Origin: Azorinus chamasolen
Taxonomy: Eukaryota; Mollusca; Bivalvia; Cardiida; Solecurtidae
Length of the DNA stretch: 64,000 nucleotides
Direction: 5' to 3'
NCBI GenBank assembly: GCA_963576725.1
Contig: OY755252.1
Coordinates: 47,028,140 to 47,092,139 of the forward strand
How positions within the stretch are numbered: position 1 is the first letter of the stretch; every line of letters begins with the position of its first letter. Below the pieces are notes generated by a model. It worked only from the letters and a program-made list of their open reading frames with translations. It was not told where the DNA came from and did no database searches. Positions 22,404 to 32,963 of the stretch are shown piece by piece. Both the position numbers and the translations under genes were made by a program.

Positions 22404-22952
22404 AAGTACAAAAATGAGTCATGCAGGAAACACTACATACAGAACAAACACTCACCCGAACGGCAACACAAGGAAACAGCAAATGTACATAACTAGAAAA
22501 AACAACAAGAGACGCACAAAGACAAAACAAACATACAATAGGAGGAAGATGGAAGTACCGCCTTGGAACGGTCAGTGACAAAAGTCACTGGGGGGAGGGG
22601 GGTAAACCGGTTTATGGGCGCCCAACCTCACTCTTATTCCATCCCCACCCTAAAAGACAAACAGTGTAAATAAACGTATCCCCTCTCCGACTAATCTACA
22701 ACAACCGCGACGGCAAATACAATGGTAAAGTGCATGTATAACGAAAAAACATTTAATTGAACATACTGTATCCACCTATCGCTAGTGTACTCAATGATTG
22801 AGCTGCAAACAGAGTAACTGCTGAAAAGTAATAAAGGGTACGACAAAAATGAAATAGTACAGATATCCGACGTTCTCCTTCCATTTCTAGATTTAAGAGG
22901 TCGCCTTCATAGAGTACTAAACCTTTCTTGTCGGCGTACATGCAAAGAGGCC
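22404..22952 (-). mobile_element. Unclassified dispersed element, copy 1
   Basis: On the minus strand it begins GGCCTCTTTGCATGTAC and ends CTCATTTTTGTACTT. It is nearly identical to 59511-60051, which lies on the other strand. Similarity starts and stops abruptly at the same two points, so these are element boundaries or a captured segment. The part after the shared stop codon contains GTTGGGCGCCCATAAACCGG and looks like a 3' untranslated region; I suspect a retrotransposon 3' end but cannot name the clade. Confidence 0.7.
22753..22941 (-). CDS. 62-residue reading frame conserved in two repeat copies
   Basis: From MYADKKGLVLYEGDLL to AIGGYSMFN, ending at TAA. The copy at 59522-59710 differs at two residues (Leu/Pro and Ala/Thr) and has the same stop. 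I recognise no domain. It may be the C-terminal end of a longer transposon protein cut at the element boundary. Similarity may reflect recent copying, not selection. Confidence 0.3.
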   Translation of the reverse strand: MYADKKGLVLYEGDLLNLEMEGERRISVLFHFCRTLYYFSAVTLFAAQSLSTLAIGGYSMFN

Positions 22953-23431
22953 AGCGTGATTGCCAACTGTAAAAGGGTTCACAACCAAACATGCAGTATG
23001 TTGTAGTACTACAGGATCATATCCCTTTTGAATGAATTGTTTAACACATTTGATGAACAAAGTGAGAAAATTGGTATGTCCAATAATTTTACGAAATTTG
23101 TAAATCACATCACCATAACATTCAGGATGTGAAATACCGTGTCAAACCTGAATCAATTGCTCAGTCGACATAGCGTTTGTTTTCAAGTTTTGGTTCGCAG
23201 GCTCGATTCCAGGATTTGTGGTCGCATGCTCGATTTCCAGACTCCAAATATCGTTCAAGTAGCCCCCTGGCTTAGTGGTCAGCATATCATGGTAGGTCTT
23301 TAACTAGTTTATCAGTTTCAAGAAAGTGCGACAGGATGCAGGCTAAATTCGACACTGTATACCCTGCTCAATGATTCTGAATAAACACCTCCACCTCAAC
23401 CATACACATATTACACTTTGCCTTCCACCCA

Positions 23432-23650
23432 TTAACCCTTTACTCCGTGAATATTCGTTTCAGAAATAATGTCTAAAAATATTTAATTAAGAAATAGTGT
23501 CCATGAAGAATCGTATCAGAAATAATGACTGTGTGCATATTAATAAGCTGAATTTTTCTAATGGCATCGTAATCAAGGGAACTTTATCATAGAAACTGTG
23601 AACATTTAACTTTCAATTTGATAAATGCATCTCTTAACATTAATACGTAT
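23432..23650 (+). repeat. Subfamily A MITE left half
   Basis: TTAACCCTTTACTCCGTGAA, then an AGAAATAATGTC body that is partly repeated. The hairpin and right end are replaced by the minisatellite that follows. Confidence 0.65.
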
Positions 23651-24262
23651 TGAAGCTGTTATGAACAATGATAATGCGTCGGTCCAACGTTGATGACTGC
23701 AACTTGTTTACATTGATGAATGCATCTTTAAACAATAATAAAACCGTATTTTAACAACAGTAAATGCGTTTGTGATATTGATAAATGCTTCTTTAACATT
23801 GATAAATAAATCTTTTTAACATTAGTGAATGCATATTTTAACAATAATAAATGCGCTGTAAACATTGCTAAATACGTTTTTTTCTCAGATTTATCAATAC
23901 ATATTTTAACAATTATGAATTAATCTTTCAACATTGATAAATGCGTTTTTGACATTGATAAAATAATGTACCTTTTAACATTAAATTAATAAATGCGTCA
24001 TTAAATATCGATAGATGCGTCTTGTAATATTGATAATTGCATCGTTTATCGTAAATAAATGCGTCTTTTGACATTTTGATAAATGCTTTTCTTAACATTC
24101 ATAATATTTAATGCATTGATTTATATCAGCAAATGTGTCTTTTAACATTAATAAATGCGTCTTTTAACATTAATAAATGCCTCTTTTGGCATAAATAATT
24201 GCGTCTTTTGACATTAAGAAATGCGTCTTTTGACATTGACAAAAGCGTCTCAAAATAAATTA
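23625..24262. repeat. Degenerate 22-24-bp minisatellite
   Basis: Units of the type TTTTAACATTGATAAATGCGTC, strongly diverged, about 25 copies. Confidence 0.85.
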
Positions 24263-24339
24263 ATTTTTAATATGTAAATACAATGTTACCTTAAACCATC
24301 GGTATAAGGCTAAGCCTTAATCATTATTATAATAAGCGC

Positions 24340-24440
24340 GACATGGTCTGCATTTACAGCTGTGATCCAGTTGAGTCGCCCAGTGAAACGAGTTCATATC
24401 AGGATCCAAGCTATTTCTTAGATATGTTTACAAACTGGAA
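24340..24440. repeat. Family D hairpin, decayed
   Basis: GATCCAGTTGAGTCGCC / ATCAGGATCCAAGCTATTT; pairing poor in the middle. Confidence 0.5.
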
Positions 24441-24684
24441 GTAAAGTAAAGTAACAGACTTTCAGAGTTTCAGCAGATTTCAGCACGATGTGATTAAATA
24501 TGTTTAAAAGGTTTTTAAATACACCGAATAACGCCGTTTGACGTACAGCGATACCTTTCAAGATATGTTGATTAAAATAAGACTTTTCTTTCGCATGTGG
24601 TCGATTTTATATCTAAAGTTGGGTCTATGAACACGGGATTGTGTGGATCATTAAACCTTGTTTTACTATGAGGCACCTGGCTGG

Positions 24685-24775
24685 CATTTGTAAACTGCTT
24701 AGATCCAGGTGAGACACCGAGTAACTCAGCGTCTCATCGCGATCTAAGACGTCTGACACGTGGTCAATAGTTTTT
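24685..24775. repeat. Family D hairpin
   Basis: GATCCAGGTGAGACACCGAG / CTCAGCGTCTCATCGCGATC, two mismatches. TTTGTAAAC lies on the outer left. Confidence 0.75.
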
Positions 24776-25035
24776 CATAAGCTTGATCCACTCGGAAGTA
24801 GTCTAACTTGCCTCACACCAAAATTTCAGTATTTTTCAGCAGCGGGATGAGGGTTGAGAGCTCGTATAGAATTGGATTTCACACTGTCTTCGATGTTCTA
24901 CTATCTTGTGGGACTTCGATGTCAGGTTTAATCTACTATCGCACTCATAAAAACCTATTTCCACAACGCTGAGTATAAACCCTTTTTCGGCTCTAAATAT
25001 GATTAAGGAAACTATTGACCGAGTCGAAAAAGCTA

Positions 25036-25100
25036 AGACCTTGATTAGACGCCGAGTTGGTCGGCGTCTCATTTGGATCCAGGCTATTTGCAAATGTCAC
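25036..25100. repeat. Family D hairpin
   Basis: AGACGCCGAG / CGGCGTCTCATTTGGATCC. The inner arms AGACGCCGA and TCGGCGTCT pair perfectly. Confidence 0.75.
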
Positions 25101-25410
25101 CCCGAGTTAAGCAGACCAAGGGTTTGATATGAAAACAGAAAGATTATCACACAATAACGACCAATATTGTAGTATGTATTTCATGTAATAATTAGGCGAG
25201 ATGAAGTCTAGATTAACTACGATATATTGATAAAGTCTATTACTTTGGATTGTTATATTTACCCTCTTTAAACACCTTTGCAAATAGAGTAAATCCAGAT
25301 AAGACGGCTCTTGTATCTGATTTTGATATGCTCTGTTTGCTCAAATCATATACATGTAGATCTGATTGTACACGTTCTGACATGATGCAAAATCCTTTGA
25401 TCAAATTGCC

Positions 25411-26651
25411 ATTTTATCCCGTCACTACAGCCGCTAGTGACGTAATAAAGGGGTAGCATAATAAACCTAAGTTTATATGTACAGTAGAGGTTTATTTGTA
25501 TAGTAGGTGTAGGAATTTCTTCTTACAACAGGAACTATTTTTAATTTTTCTTCAAAATTGTTTTACCAGAAATAACGTATTAAGTTGAAAGAAAAAACAC
25601 TTAATATGGATAATTATCCTTAACTATCCCAGTAAAAACCCAAACCGTCATTCAAAAAAAAAATAGAAAGGAAAAAGAGAGAAAAAAAGATTCGACAGCG
25701 GTGAAAATCGAACCAGGGCTGACTGCACGATAAGCGACCTTCGTAACCACTACGCTATCAGGCCAGGCATACTGTAAGCGAAATTGAAGATGTATATAAA
25801 GTTATCATGCTACTATATTGACGATTTTTTAAAAATAAAAATAAATAATACAAAAAAACTTCATTGAAACTTTTATCACTCTCATGATAATTTAATCGAT
25901 AAACTCTTACAAGGGCGATGATGGTCATAGACCTAAATATAGCCTGTTACGTTCCATTGACGAGTGACGTTAGCCCTATCTAAAAATAGAAACCGAGACG
26001 ACGGAACTCGAATTTGACCATGTAGAGCCTCCAGTAGAATAACATATCGACTCTCGATTCAAACGATCTTATTTTTCAAATTCAAGCACGTTTTCCCGTT
26101 AATCGATAAACTCTTACAAGGGCGGTGATGGTCATAGACCTAAATATAGCCTGTTCAGTTCCATTGACGAGTGACGTTAGCCTTATCTAAAAATAGATAC
26201 CGAGACGACGGAACTCGAATTTGACAATGTAGAGCCTACGGTAGAATAATAACCATGTCTTTTGAATTAACATATCGACTCTCGATTCAAACGATCTTAT
26301 TTTTCAAATTCAAGCACGTTTTCCCGTCTTGTAATGTAAGTATCGAAACTATTTTCCTCTGCGGTAGCTCATTATTTACGTCTTTAGAACGGAAATGAAA
26401 AGGGAGGTCCGTTGATCGAAAAACCGCATTTTCAATGCAAATTATTTCAATATTCGTATGTTTTATGAGTCTATGAATAAAGATATAACTAAATTGACTG
26501 GATAAATAGAATAATAGGTTAGTGCCGTAGATGGGACGCCTTTATCCGACTCGGAGAGAAAACAGTTGAGGCTCGGCAAGCCTCGCCTCAACGTTTTCTC
26601 CCCTCGTCGGATAAAGGCGTCCCATCTACGGCAATAACCTATTATTCTCTA
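25411..26651 (-). mobile_element. Palindrome-plus-tRNA-like element, copy 2
   Basis: Inverted copy of 17277-18283. Reading the minus strand, it starts with the palindrome (26651 down to about 26510), then TTTATCCAGTCAAT, the body, a tRNA-like module (25770-25691), a T-rich stretch and a diverged end (minus-strand GACGGGATAAA, plus TTTATCCCGTC near 25412). About 220 bp of the body is duplicated in tandem (about 25880-26097 and 26098-26336). The two tRNA-like modules do not look like the same tRNA, although the sequence on both sides matches. Confidence 0.8.
25691..25770 (-). pseudogene. tRNA-like module (Asp/Glu/Gly-like A box)
   Basis: Minus strand: A box TGATAGCGTAGTGGTTACG, B box TGGTTCGATTTTC at tRNA spacing, then a poly-T/CT run. 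The arms pair poorly, so no working tRNA. It occupies the same place in its element as 17952-18038 in copy 1 but differs in sequence. Confidence 0.45.
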
Positions 26652-26692
26652 TATCGTCATTCAGTTAATCAATATTCATGATTTCTTACATG

Positions 26693-27590
26693 AATATCTA
26701 ATGTGCAGTATTTCTGACATGAATATTCACAGAGTAAAGGGTTATAAAGTATACAGAATATCTAATGTGCAGTATTTCTGACATGAATATTCACAGAGTA
26801 AAGGGTTATAAGGTATACAGAATATCTAATGTGCAGTATTTCTGACATGGATATTCACGGAGTAAAGGGTTATAAAGTATGCAGAATATCTAATGTGCAG
26901 TATTTCTGACATGGATATTCACGGAGTAAAGGGTTATAAAGTATGCAGAATATCTAATGTGCAGTATTTCTGACATGGATATTCACGGAGTAAAGGGTTA
27001 TAAAGTATGCAGAATATCTAATGTGCAGTATTTCTGACATGGATATTCACGGAGTAAAGGGTTATAAAGTATGCAGAATATCTAATGTGCAGTATTTCTG
27101 ACATGAATATTCACAGAGTAAAGGGTTATAAAGTATACAGAATATCTAATGTGCAGTATTTCTGACATGGATATTCACGGAGTAAAGGGTTATAAAGTAT
27201 GCAGAATATCTAATGTGCAGTATTTCTGACATGGATATTCACGGAGTAAAGGGTTATAAAGTATGCAGAATATCTAATGTGCAGTATTTCTGACATGGAT
27301 ATTCACGGAGTAAAGGGTTATAAAGTATGCAGAATATCTAATGTGCAGTATTTCTGACATGGATATTCACGGAGTAAATGGTTATAAAGTATGCAGAATA
27401 TCTAATGTGCAGTATTTCTGACATGGATATTCACGGAGTAAAGGGTTATAAAGTATGCAGAATATCTAATGTGCAGTATTTCTGACATGGATATTCACGG
27501 AGTAAAGGGTTATAAAGTATGCAGAATATCTAATGTGCAGTATTTCTGACATGGATATTCACGGAGTAAAGGGTTATAAGGTATACAGAT
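26693..27590. repeat. 64-bp minisatellite, 14 copies, grown from a MITE end
   Basis: Each unit holds CAGAATATCTAATGTGCAG, TTTCTGACATGGATATTCAC and GGAGTAAAGGGTTATAA. The reverse complement of the last two parts is the left end of subfamily A (CCCTTTACTCC, then GTGAATATTCATG). Most units share the GGATATTCACGG variant; the first two and a middle one have GAATATTCACAG. Confidence 0.95.
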
Positions 27591-27903
27591 TGTACTAATG
27601 GACCTAACGCTTGCATTACTTTAACCTTTATCAGGTTGGAAAATGGCGGATGTTCAAAATCTGATATTGAACAATTTTCCGAATTGTTCACGTTTTTGAT
27701 TACTTATACAATTATACTAGATCTAATTTTACAGTGTTAACCAATGGCAAAATTATATGGCCATATTTTTATCATAGCTTTTGTAACAGCAGCTGGTCTT
27801 TAACACTTTCTATGCCAAATATGTGTTTGTCTTAGAGCATCGTCTGTTTCAGGTTTAAAATTGCAGCTGTCTCAATTTTTTAAAAAAAAACACCACATAA
27901 CTA
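27591..27903. other. No gene seen
   Basis: Short AT-rich stretch between repeats with no feature I can name. Confidence 0.5.
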
Positions 27904-28125
27904 CAGTAGAGCCCCTCTAATGTGACCACTTAATGAATCGACATGGGTGTCTTTATAAGCAGGTAGTTGCTTAATGCAGGGCAAAAGTAATGCAGAAAGC
28001 TTTCTGCATTAATTTTGTCCTGTATTAAGCTACCACCTGCATCTAGATCATCAAACCATGTGGACCCTGATGAAACGACTAGTTACTCCGAGCCTCTTCT
28101 GGATCCAAACTGTTTGCAAATTAAT
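27904..28125. repeat. Truncated family E element followed by a D hairpin remnant
   Basis: CAGTAGAGCCCCTCTAATG and the GCAGGTAGTTGCTTAATGCAGG / CCTGTATTAAGCTACCACCTGC stem (27904-28045). It runs into GGACCCTGATGAAACGACTAG...GGATCCAAACTGTTTGC (28062-28125). The right end of E is missing. Confidence 0.7.
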
Positions 28126-28932
28126 CACGCATTTGAATATAGCCCCCCCCCCTAATTTCATTACAAGGGAGAGTAATATAACACCAGAATGTGGGCACTT
28201 AAGAATCAGCGATTCAGAGAAGGAATCTAAATAATTTTAGTAGACCCTATCAAAACTTGAATATTTATATAAATACAACAATTTAGTGAAATGAATGAAA
28301 TAGTTTAATTTGTTGTTGTCTAATCCTAAAGCCGAGCTTTTATTACCTATGTGTTTATGTACAAAAATCAAAGCTCATGACTTTTCCTCATTTTTCTGCC
28401 TAGCCCTATTATGCGGGCTGTATATTATATATAAAAAGTTAAAATATCAGGCATTTCTAAGGAGTTGTTCAGACATTTTGTCTAACAAAGTATGATACCC
28501 CTGCAATTTTCATTTACACTGTGCTTAAATTGGGATAATTAACACCTTCATTGACTTGATCCCAAATGTAAAAGTTATTTGCAAACAGATTGGATCCTAA
28601 TCGTGCTAACATTACGTAACTCGTCTCATCTTAATTATGATAATTAACATCTTCACTTTCTTGATCCAGAGAATACATGTTATTAGCAAACACGTCTTAT
28701 CAGAATCCAAATAGCGTGGATATCATAAAAACTATTCGCTGCTACACCGATCATCAGTAATAGGAGAAACTTTCCACTGCCCCTCGACCATAGCACAAAT
28801 AGAAGGAAAATGCACTCCATAGGATCGCCCCCACTTGGGGCGGTCAACACTTACTGAGTTATTGCTATAAAGGTAGCAAATTATACTTATTTTAAGTGTC
28901 CGATTTAGAGATATTTCATTGTACATGTATGC
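28126..28932. other. No gene; short hairpin remnants
   Basis: A poly-C run at about 28142-28152 and D-type fragments near 28575-28640 and 28680-28730. A 61-codon frame at 28310 has no supporting features. Confidence 0.5.
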
Positions 28933-29305
28933 TTAAACCTTTACTAGTTCAGTATTCATGTAAGGAATAATGACATCATGAATACTTATTAGCTGATTTT
29001 TATAATGGCATACATGTATGTACGCATTGCCTTTTGATAGTGTTAGGAACGGTAGAGTCAAAACTATTATAATTTCATTAGCAAACAGAACAGACCCTGA
29101 TCAAGCGACTTCTATAGCTCAATAGCAAATACTCAATACTGTAGGCGAATGACTCTATGACCAAAGGCGTAAATGTAGAGTCGGCTTAGCGGTCCGTCGA
29201 ACTAAAAGTAGACTAGACCTAGGTACTTTACTTTATAGAAGCCGTCCGATCAGGGTCTACTCTGTAAATGCATGAAAAGGCGTTTATATGAAGAAAAATG
29301 GTTAA
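28933..29305 (+). mobile_element. Subfamily A MITE with another element in its palindrome
   Basis: TTAA at both ends (28933-28936, 29302-29305), A body (TCATGTAAGGAATAATGACA), left arm CTGATCAAGCGACTTCTATAG, right arm TATAGAAGCCGTCCGATCAGG. The arms are pushed apart by about 120 bp (29118-29238), so the insert sits exactly at the tip of the hairpin. Confidence 0.85.
29118..29238. mobile_element. Small insert at the hairpin tip
   Basis: Flanked by TATAG on both sides, a probable 5-bp target duplication. It contains GTAGGCGAATGACTCTATGACC, TAGAGTCGGCTTAGCGGTC and AAAGTAGACTAGACC, which recur in order at 10071-10205, so it is a dispersed repeat. Type unknown. Confidence 0.65.
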
Positions 29306-29658
29306 AACATACAAGGTTATGAATATCTGGAACAGTCATCTATCTTAATTTGTCAAACAAATACACATGAAATATTATATATAACTGTAATAGCGTGTGA
29401 CACGTTCATAAAGGGCGAATAACGTAATTATTGGACATTCAGTGAACAATATAACACATCTATATAGCATGTCATTATAACGCTGAGATTGACCAGGATG
29501 TCGTTAAATGTAATAAATAAACGCTTATAGTGCATTGATTAAATACATGTTGGCTGTTTGTTGTTTTGGCCATATTTTGTCTAAAAGTTCAGCCTACCAT
29601 TTTGTCTATTCAATTCCCCAGTATGGTTAAAGTTTGTTTTTAACGATCTATGAATGTG

Positions 29659-30090
29659 CAGTAGAATCTGTAGTAAGCGACAATTTATGTATTAGATAAA
29701 ATAATAATATAAAAAGCAGGTGGTTGCTTAATGCAGGACAAAAGTAATACAGAAGGCTGCTATAAGAGTTTTCTGCACTACTATTAACAAATTCCCTCAT
29801 ATGGACGACTATTAACGACTCTGTAAAAGTCACTTTGTGAAACCATTGTGATGAAAAGAGCATTTGCTCCTATAGGAGCAAATACCTTATTTATCACAAT
29901 GGTTTCACACTGCACAATTCTAAAACGTTCCGTTTCTCTAGTTATTGCTCATTTTCGGTAGATTTATGCAAAGAGGTTGTATCTTAAAATAGGCTATGAG
30001 GTAATTGGTTAACCTGCATTAAGTTATCACCTGCCTAACATAATCATACTTAGACCACTTCTTGATGATCGCTTAAAACCAGTTCTACTG
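29659..30090. mobile_element. Family E MITE split by a subfamily F MITE
   Basis: Starts CAGTAGAATCTGTAGTAAGC and ends GGCTTAAAACCAG-like then TTCTACTG before TA. The left arm GCAGGTGGTTGCTTAATGCAGG pairs with the right CCTGCATTAAGTTATCACCTGC beyond the insert. Confidence 0.8.
29784..30012 (-). mobile_element. TTAA-flanked hairpin MITE, subfamily F
   Basis: TTAA at both ends, left AATTCCCTCATATGG, right GCTATGAGGTAATTGG. The palindrome runs through GAAACCATTGTGATGAAAAG and AGCATTTGCTCCTATAGGAG to TATCACAATGGTTTCA. Nested in a family E element. Confidence 0.85.
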
Positions 30091-30102
30091 TATTTGGTCA
30101 CT

Positions 30103-30184
30103 ATGAGCAATATGTATGACGTGAGAGAATGAGCAATATGTATGACGTGAGAGAATGAGGAATATGTATGACGTGAGAGAATGA
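30103..30184. repeat. 27-bp tandem repeat, three copies
   Basis: ATGAGCAATATGTATGACG with GTGAGAGA, the third copy reading GAGGAATATG. Confidence 0.9.
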
Positions 30185-30647
30185 GTTAAGTCAAGGTGAC
30201 GGCCTCTAAATACTATGGCAAATAAAGCATGGCAAATTGGACGATACGATTATAGTTGATGAGTTAAGAAATGCATACAAAACTAGTAATTTCTTTCAGG
30301 AGCTGCACTTAGGGATGACATTGATCTCTTAATCACGCGAATTTATAGATACACGTATCTGCAGGTTGTAATTAGTTATATTCAATTTTCATAAAACTCA
30401 GTTGTTCTCATTGTTTGTCTCTCGCAGTTTGAATTCATATGGGAATCTGAAATTTCTGGGTATCTAAAATTATTTCATAAAGAAACAGAGCAGCAGGCCT
30501 TTTATAAGTCTCTTACAGGAATGTACTCCGAAAGCAACATATAAGTTCGTGTACTCAAATACTAAAATCGTCATTTCTCTTCCAAATGATATGACAATAT
30601 GAATATTTATTAGAATATATTTTATAATTGCACATGAACATTATTAG
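30185..30647. other. No gene seen
   Basis: AT-rich DNA. GATATGACAATATGAATATTTATTAG near 30590 resembles an A-body fragment. Confidence 0.45.
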
Positions 30648-30784
30648 TTACACGGTTATTTGGCAGGGTGTACGGGCTGGTATGACCGGGTTCGATCCCG
30701 TATTTCCTGAGGCGTTAGCCGAAGGAAATACGGGGTCTAACCCGGTCATACCAGCCCGTACACCCTGCCAAATTACCGTGTAAC
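30648..30784. repeat. 137-bp near-perfect palindrome
   Basis: TTACACGG...TTTGGCAGGGTGTACGGGC pairs with GCCCGTACACCCTGCCAAA...CCGTGTAA. Arms are about 60 bp with few mismatches around GAGGCGTTAGCC. A GGGTTCGATCCCG stretch in the left arm looks like a B box, so a tRNA-derived origin of part of the arm is possible. It ends 4 bp before the next element. Confidence 0.9.
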
Positions 30785-30788
30785 GAAT

Positions 30789-31254
30789 TTATTACCAGTC
30801 AGAGATCGGATTTACCTAATTAAGAAACGAACAACTTTTATTTTGCTGACATTAGATCTCTAATTGTATGACGACATGACAAAGAAAACATGACGTCATA
30901 ACAGCAAATATGACGTCGTCTAAGAGCAATTTCGAAAGAGGAATATTGAAACTTCACTTGTAAACATTAACGGTAACACGTTGTACTGATAAGTTGATAG
31001 TGTTAAATTGAGGAACGTATGAGGTACAGTGTTTTACGTTTATTATCGATTATTTGGTCGTAATCCATCCAGAATTATTGGAGTAAGGACGATATGAAAT
31101 TTCGAATCGACGCTAAAAATAAAAACAAAACGAATGACGTCACGCGTCAAATTTGAATAATTCTGTATTCTCCGTGGAAGCCGCTGAATACGGTACGGCA
31201 GTTTTTGGCAAACTGACCAATCAAATTCCAAGGTTTTACTCTGACTGGTAATAA
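30789..31254. mobile_element. 466-bp MITE-like element with 16-bp inverted ends
   Basis: TTATTACCAGTCAGAG at the left and its exact reverse complement at the right. The interior has TGACGTCATAA and AATATGACGTCGTC-like motifs and no real gene. It lies directly beside the 137-bp palindrome, so the two may be one compound unit. Confidence 0.7.
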
Positions 31255-31309
31255 AGAGCCGTTTAGCTTTGGTCGACAATGTAGGATCAGATAAATGTAA
31301 TAACATAAC

Positions 31310-31415
31310 AACATAAGCAAACAGAGTAGATCCTGATTAGATGGCTTCTATAGCGGTCTGATCTAGGCCTACTCTGTTTTCAAAAGCGTGAAAATGCGTT
31401 TATATGAATTGTTTA
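31310..31415 (+). repeat. Subfamily A right half
   Basis: GCAAACAGAGTAGATCCTGA / TCTGATCTAGGCCTACTCTG hairpin followed by GCGTTTATATGAATTG, then TTTAA. Confidence 0.65.
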
Positions 31416-31499
31416 ATCTGACATGATTAACTCTTTCGCTGTCAAATGTTGTCGGCTGCAAACTTTGCCGTCTGCTATATAGTCTAAAGACTTAAATGT

Positions 31500-32516
31500 A
31501 GAGAGAGTACATTTGAAATTCTGCAAGACGATATTAGGCGTCAGACAAACTTCGTGTAGCGACGTAATCTATGGAGAGCTAGGACGCTACCCGCTATATA
31601 TAAATAGATACGTTCAAATATTGAAATACTCGTTTAAATTATTGCATACAGGTAATATTATTCTGAAAAATGTATATCGTCATGCTTGTGAACAATGCCT
31701 AAAAGGAAAAGATAATTGGGTAAAGCGAGTTAAGGCACTGCTTGATGAATTTGCTTTTTCAGATATATGGGTACAACCGGAGAATGTACATGTTAAATCT
31801 TTTATTGTGTTGTTTAACCCTTTCCCTGTTCTGTGTTTATTCCAAATTCCAATACCTACTGAACATTCATTAACAAAATAGTTATAAAGAAATATGGAAG
31901 GTGGAACATTGTAAACATTTTAGAAAGCATTGAAGCATCAAATTCTATAAGCAAACAGAGCAGACCCTGATCAGACGGCTCATCTAGGAGCCGTCTGATC
32001 TGGGTCTACTCTGTTTGCAAATGCGTGAAAACACGTTTACATGAGGGAAAAGGTTAAACAACGGGTAATTGATAACTTTTATCAAAAATGGTATTCTGAT
32101 GTAGAGTCGAATAAAGTTCTCATTACACTTTTATTCATATTAAACCGACTTTCGGTTATGAAAATTATCTTAATAGAATTGTTAATAAACGTTTAAAACA
32201 GTGCTTGACGAGAATCCGCCTAATTATCTTCTCACAACTTGCGTATCAAGTCTGAAAGATATGGTTGAGATATATTAGAATATGTCAGTTGTGTAATGTA
32301 CATGATATTGAAGACGAGTATCATTTCATAATTATATGTAAAGCATTTGAAGATTTAAGAGCTAAATATATAAAAAAAACTTATTATATACTTAGACCAA
32401 GCATGAACAAATTTATTGAATTACTCCCCACCGATAATAAGCCAGCGCTTATTAACTTATGTAGAATTATAAGTTTTGCGAATTCCAAGCGCAATGGTAT
32501 CCGATTGACAGTATAA
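31500..32516 (+). pseudogene. LINE ORF2 C-terminal fragment with CCHC knuckle
   Basis: The first part (31513-31815) reads KFCKTILGVRQTSCSDVIYG, ELGRYPLYINRYVQILKYSF and DNWVKRVKALLDEFAFSDIW, blocks I know from the region after the reverse transcriptase in bivalve LINEs. The frame is cut by a B MITE (31814-32057) and resumes as a VIDNFYQKWYSDVES-like stretch at about 32064. Later (32265-32516) comes CQLCNVHDIEDEYHFIIIC, a C-x2-C-x9-H-x4-C knuckle, then FEDLRAKYIKKTYY and a NLCRIISFANSKRN tail. Frameshifts near 32150-32260 make it non-functional. No reverse transcriptase core is present, which suggests a 5'-truncated insertion. Confidence 0.75.
31814..32057 (+). mobile_element. TTAA-flanked hairpin MITE, subfamily B, inside LINE coding sequence
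   Basis: TTAA at 31814-31817 and 32054-32057; ends CCCTTTCCCTGTTC and GAGGGAAAAGG. B body (CAATACCTACTGAACATTC), then GATCAGACGGCTC / GGAGCCGTCTGATC. Removing the element and one TTAA joins the flanks so that the codons read Leu-Phe-Lys-Gln-Arg-Val-Ile in the frame of the LINE protein. Confidence 0.95.
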
Positions 32517-32963
32517 GATATCATATTGTTCTTAAAGGTCCGCAGTCATGCATATAAATGCTATCACTTACATGCTATATTATAAACTACAGAACTTGGA
32601 TCACTTTCATATCTTCTGTTCATTCTCCTCATACTTCCTCTCATATTTCATTCGAGGAAAGTTCGTACTTTCGATAAAATGGTTAACTTATTCACCCTGA
32701 AACTGAAATGGATAATTTCCATTTCTAATCAAGTCTATGCCGTTGTTTAATAACAAGGGTTGATTTTAACTATATATTTTGTAATGTCAAATGTACAGAC
32801 CCTGACCAGAGTACACCTGTAAGGAGTATTCCGATCAAGGTCTACACTGATAGCATATTTCTTCATAATACAGAATTGTAAATGACGCATATGGATACGT
32901 TACGCGGGTGAATGGGTTAAGCATAGATATTGATATGATTTGGTATGTTATTTAAGAAATAAG

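Noticed and set aside
22357..22581. 74-codon frame shared with 59876-60073 (MSLTVPRRYFHLPP...)
   Set aside because: Both lie in the presumed 3' untranslated part of the same recent repeat; their 3' ends differ and sharing is explained by copying.
23180..23300. tRNA-like motifs (GGTTCGCAGGCTCGATTCC, TGGCTTAGTGGTCAGC)
   Set aside because: A- and B-box-like strings occur but in the wrong order and spacing for one tRNA.
26693..27590. CRISPR array
   Set aside because: There are no unique spacers; the 64-bp units are contiguous and uniform, and the DNA is eukaryotic.
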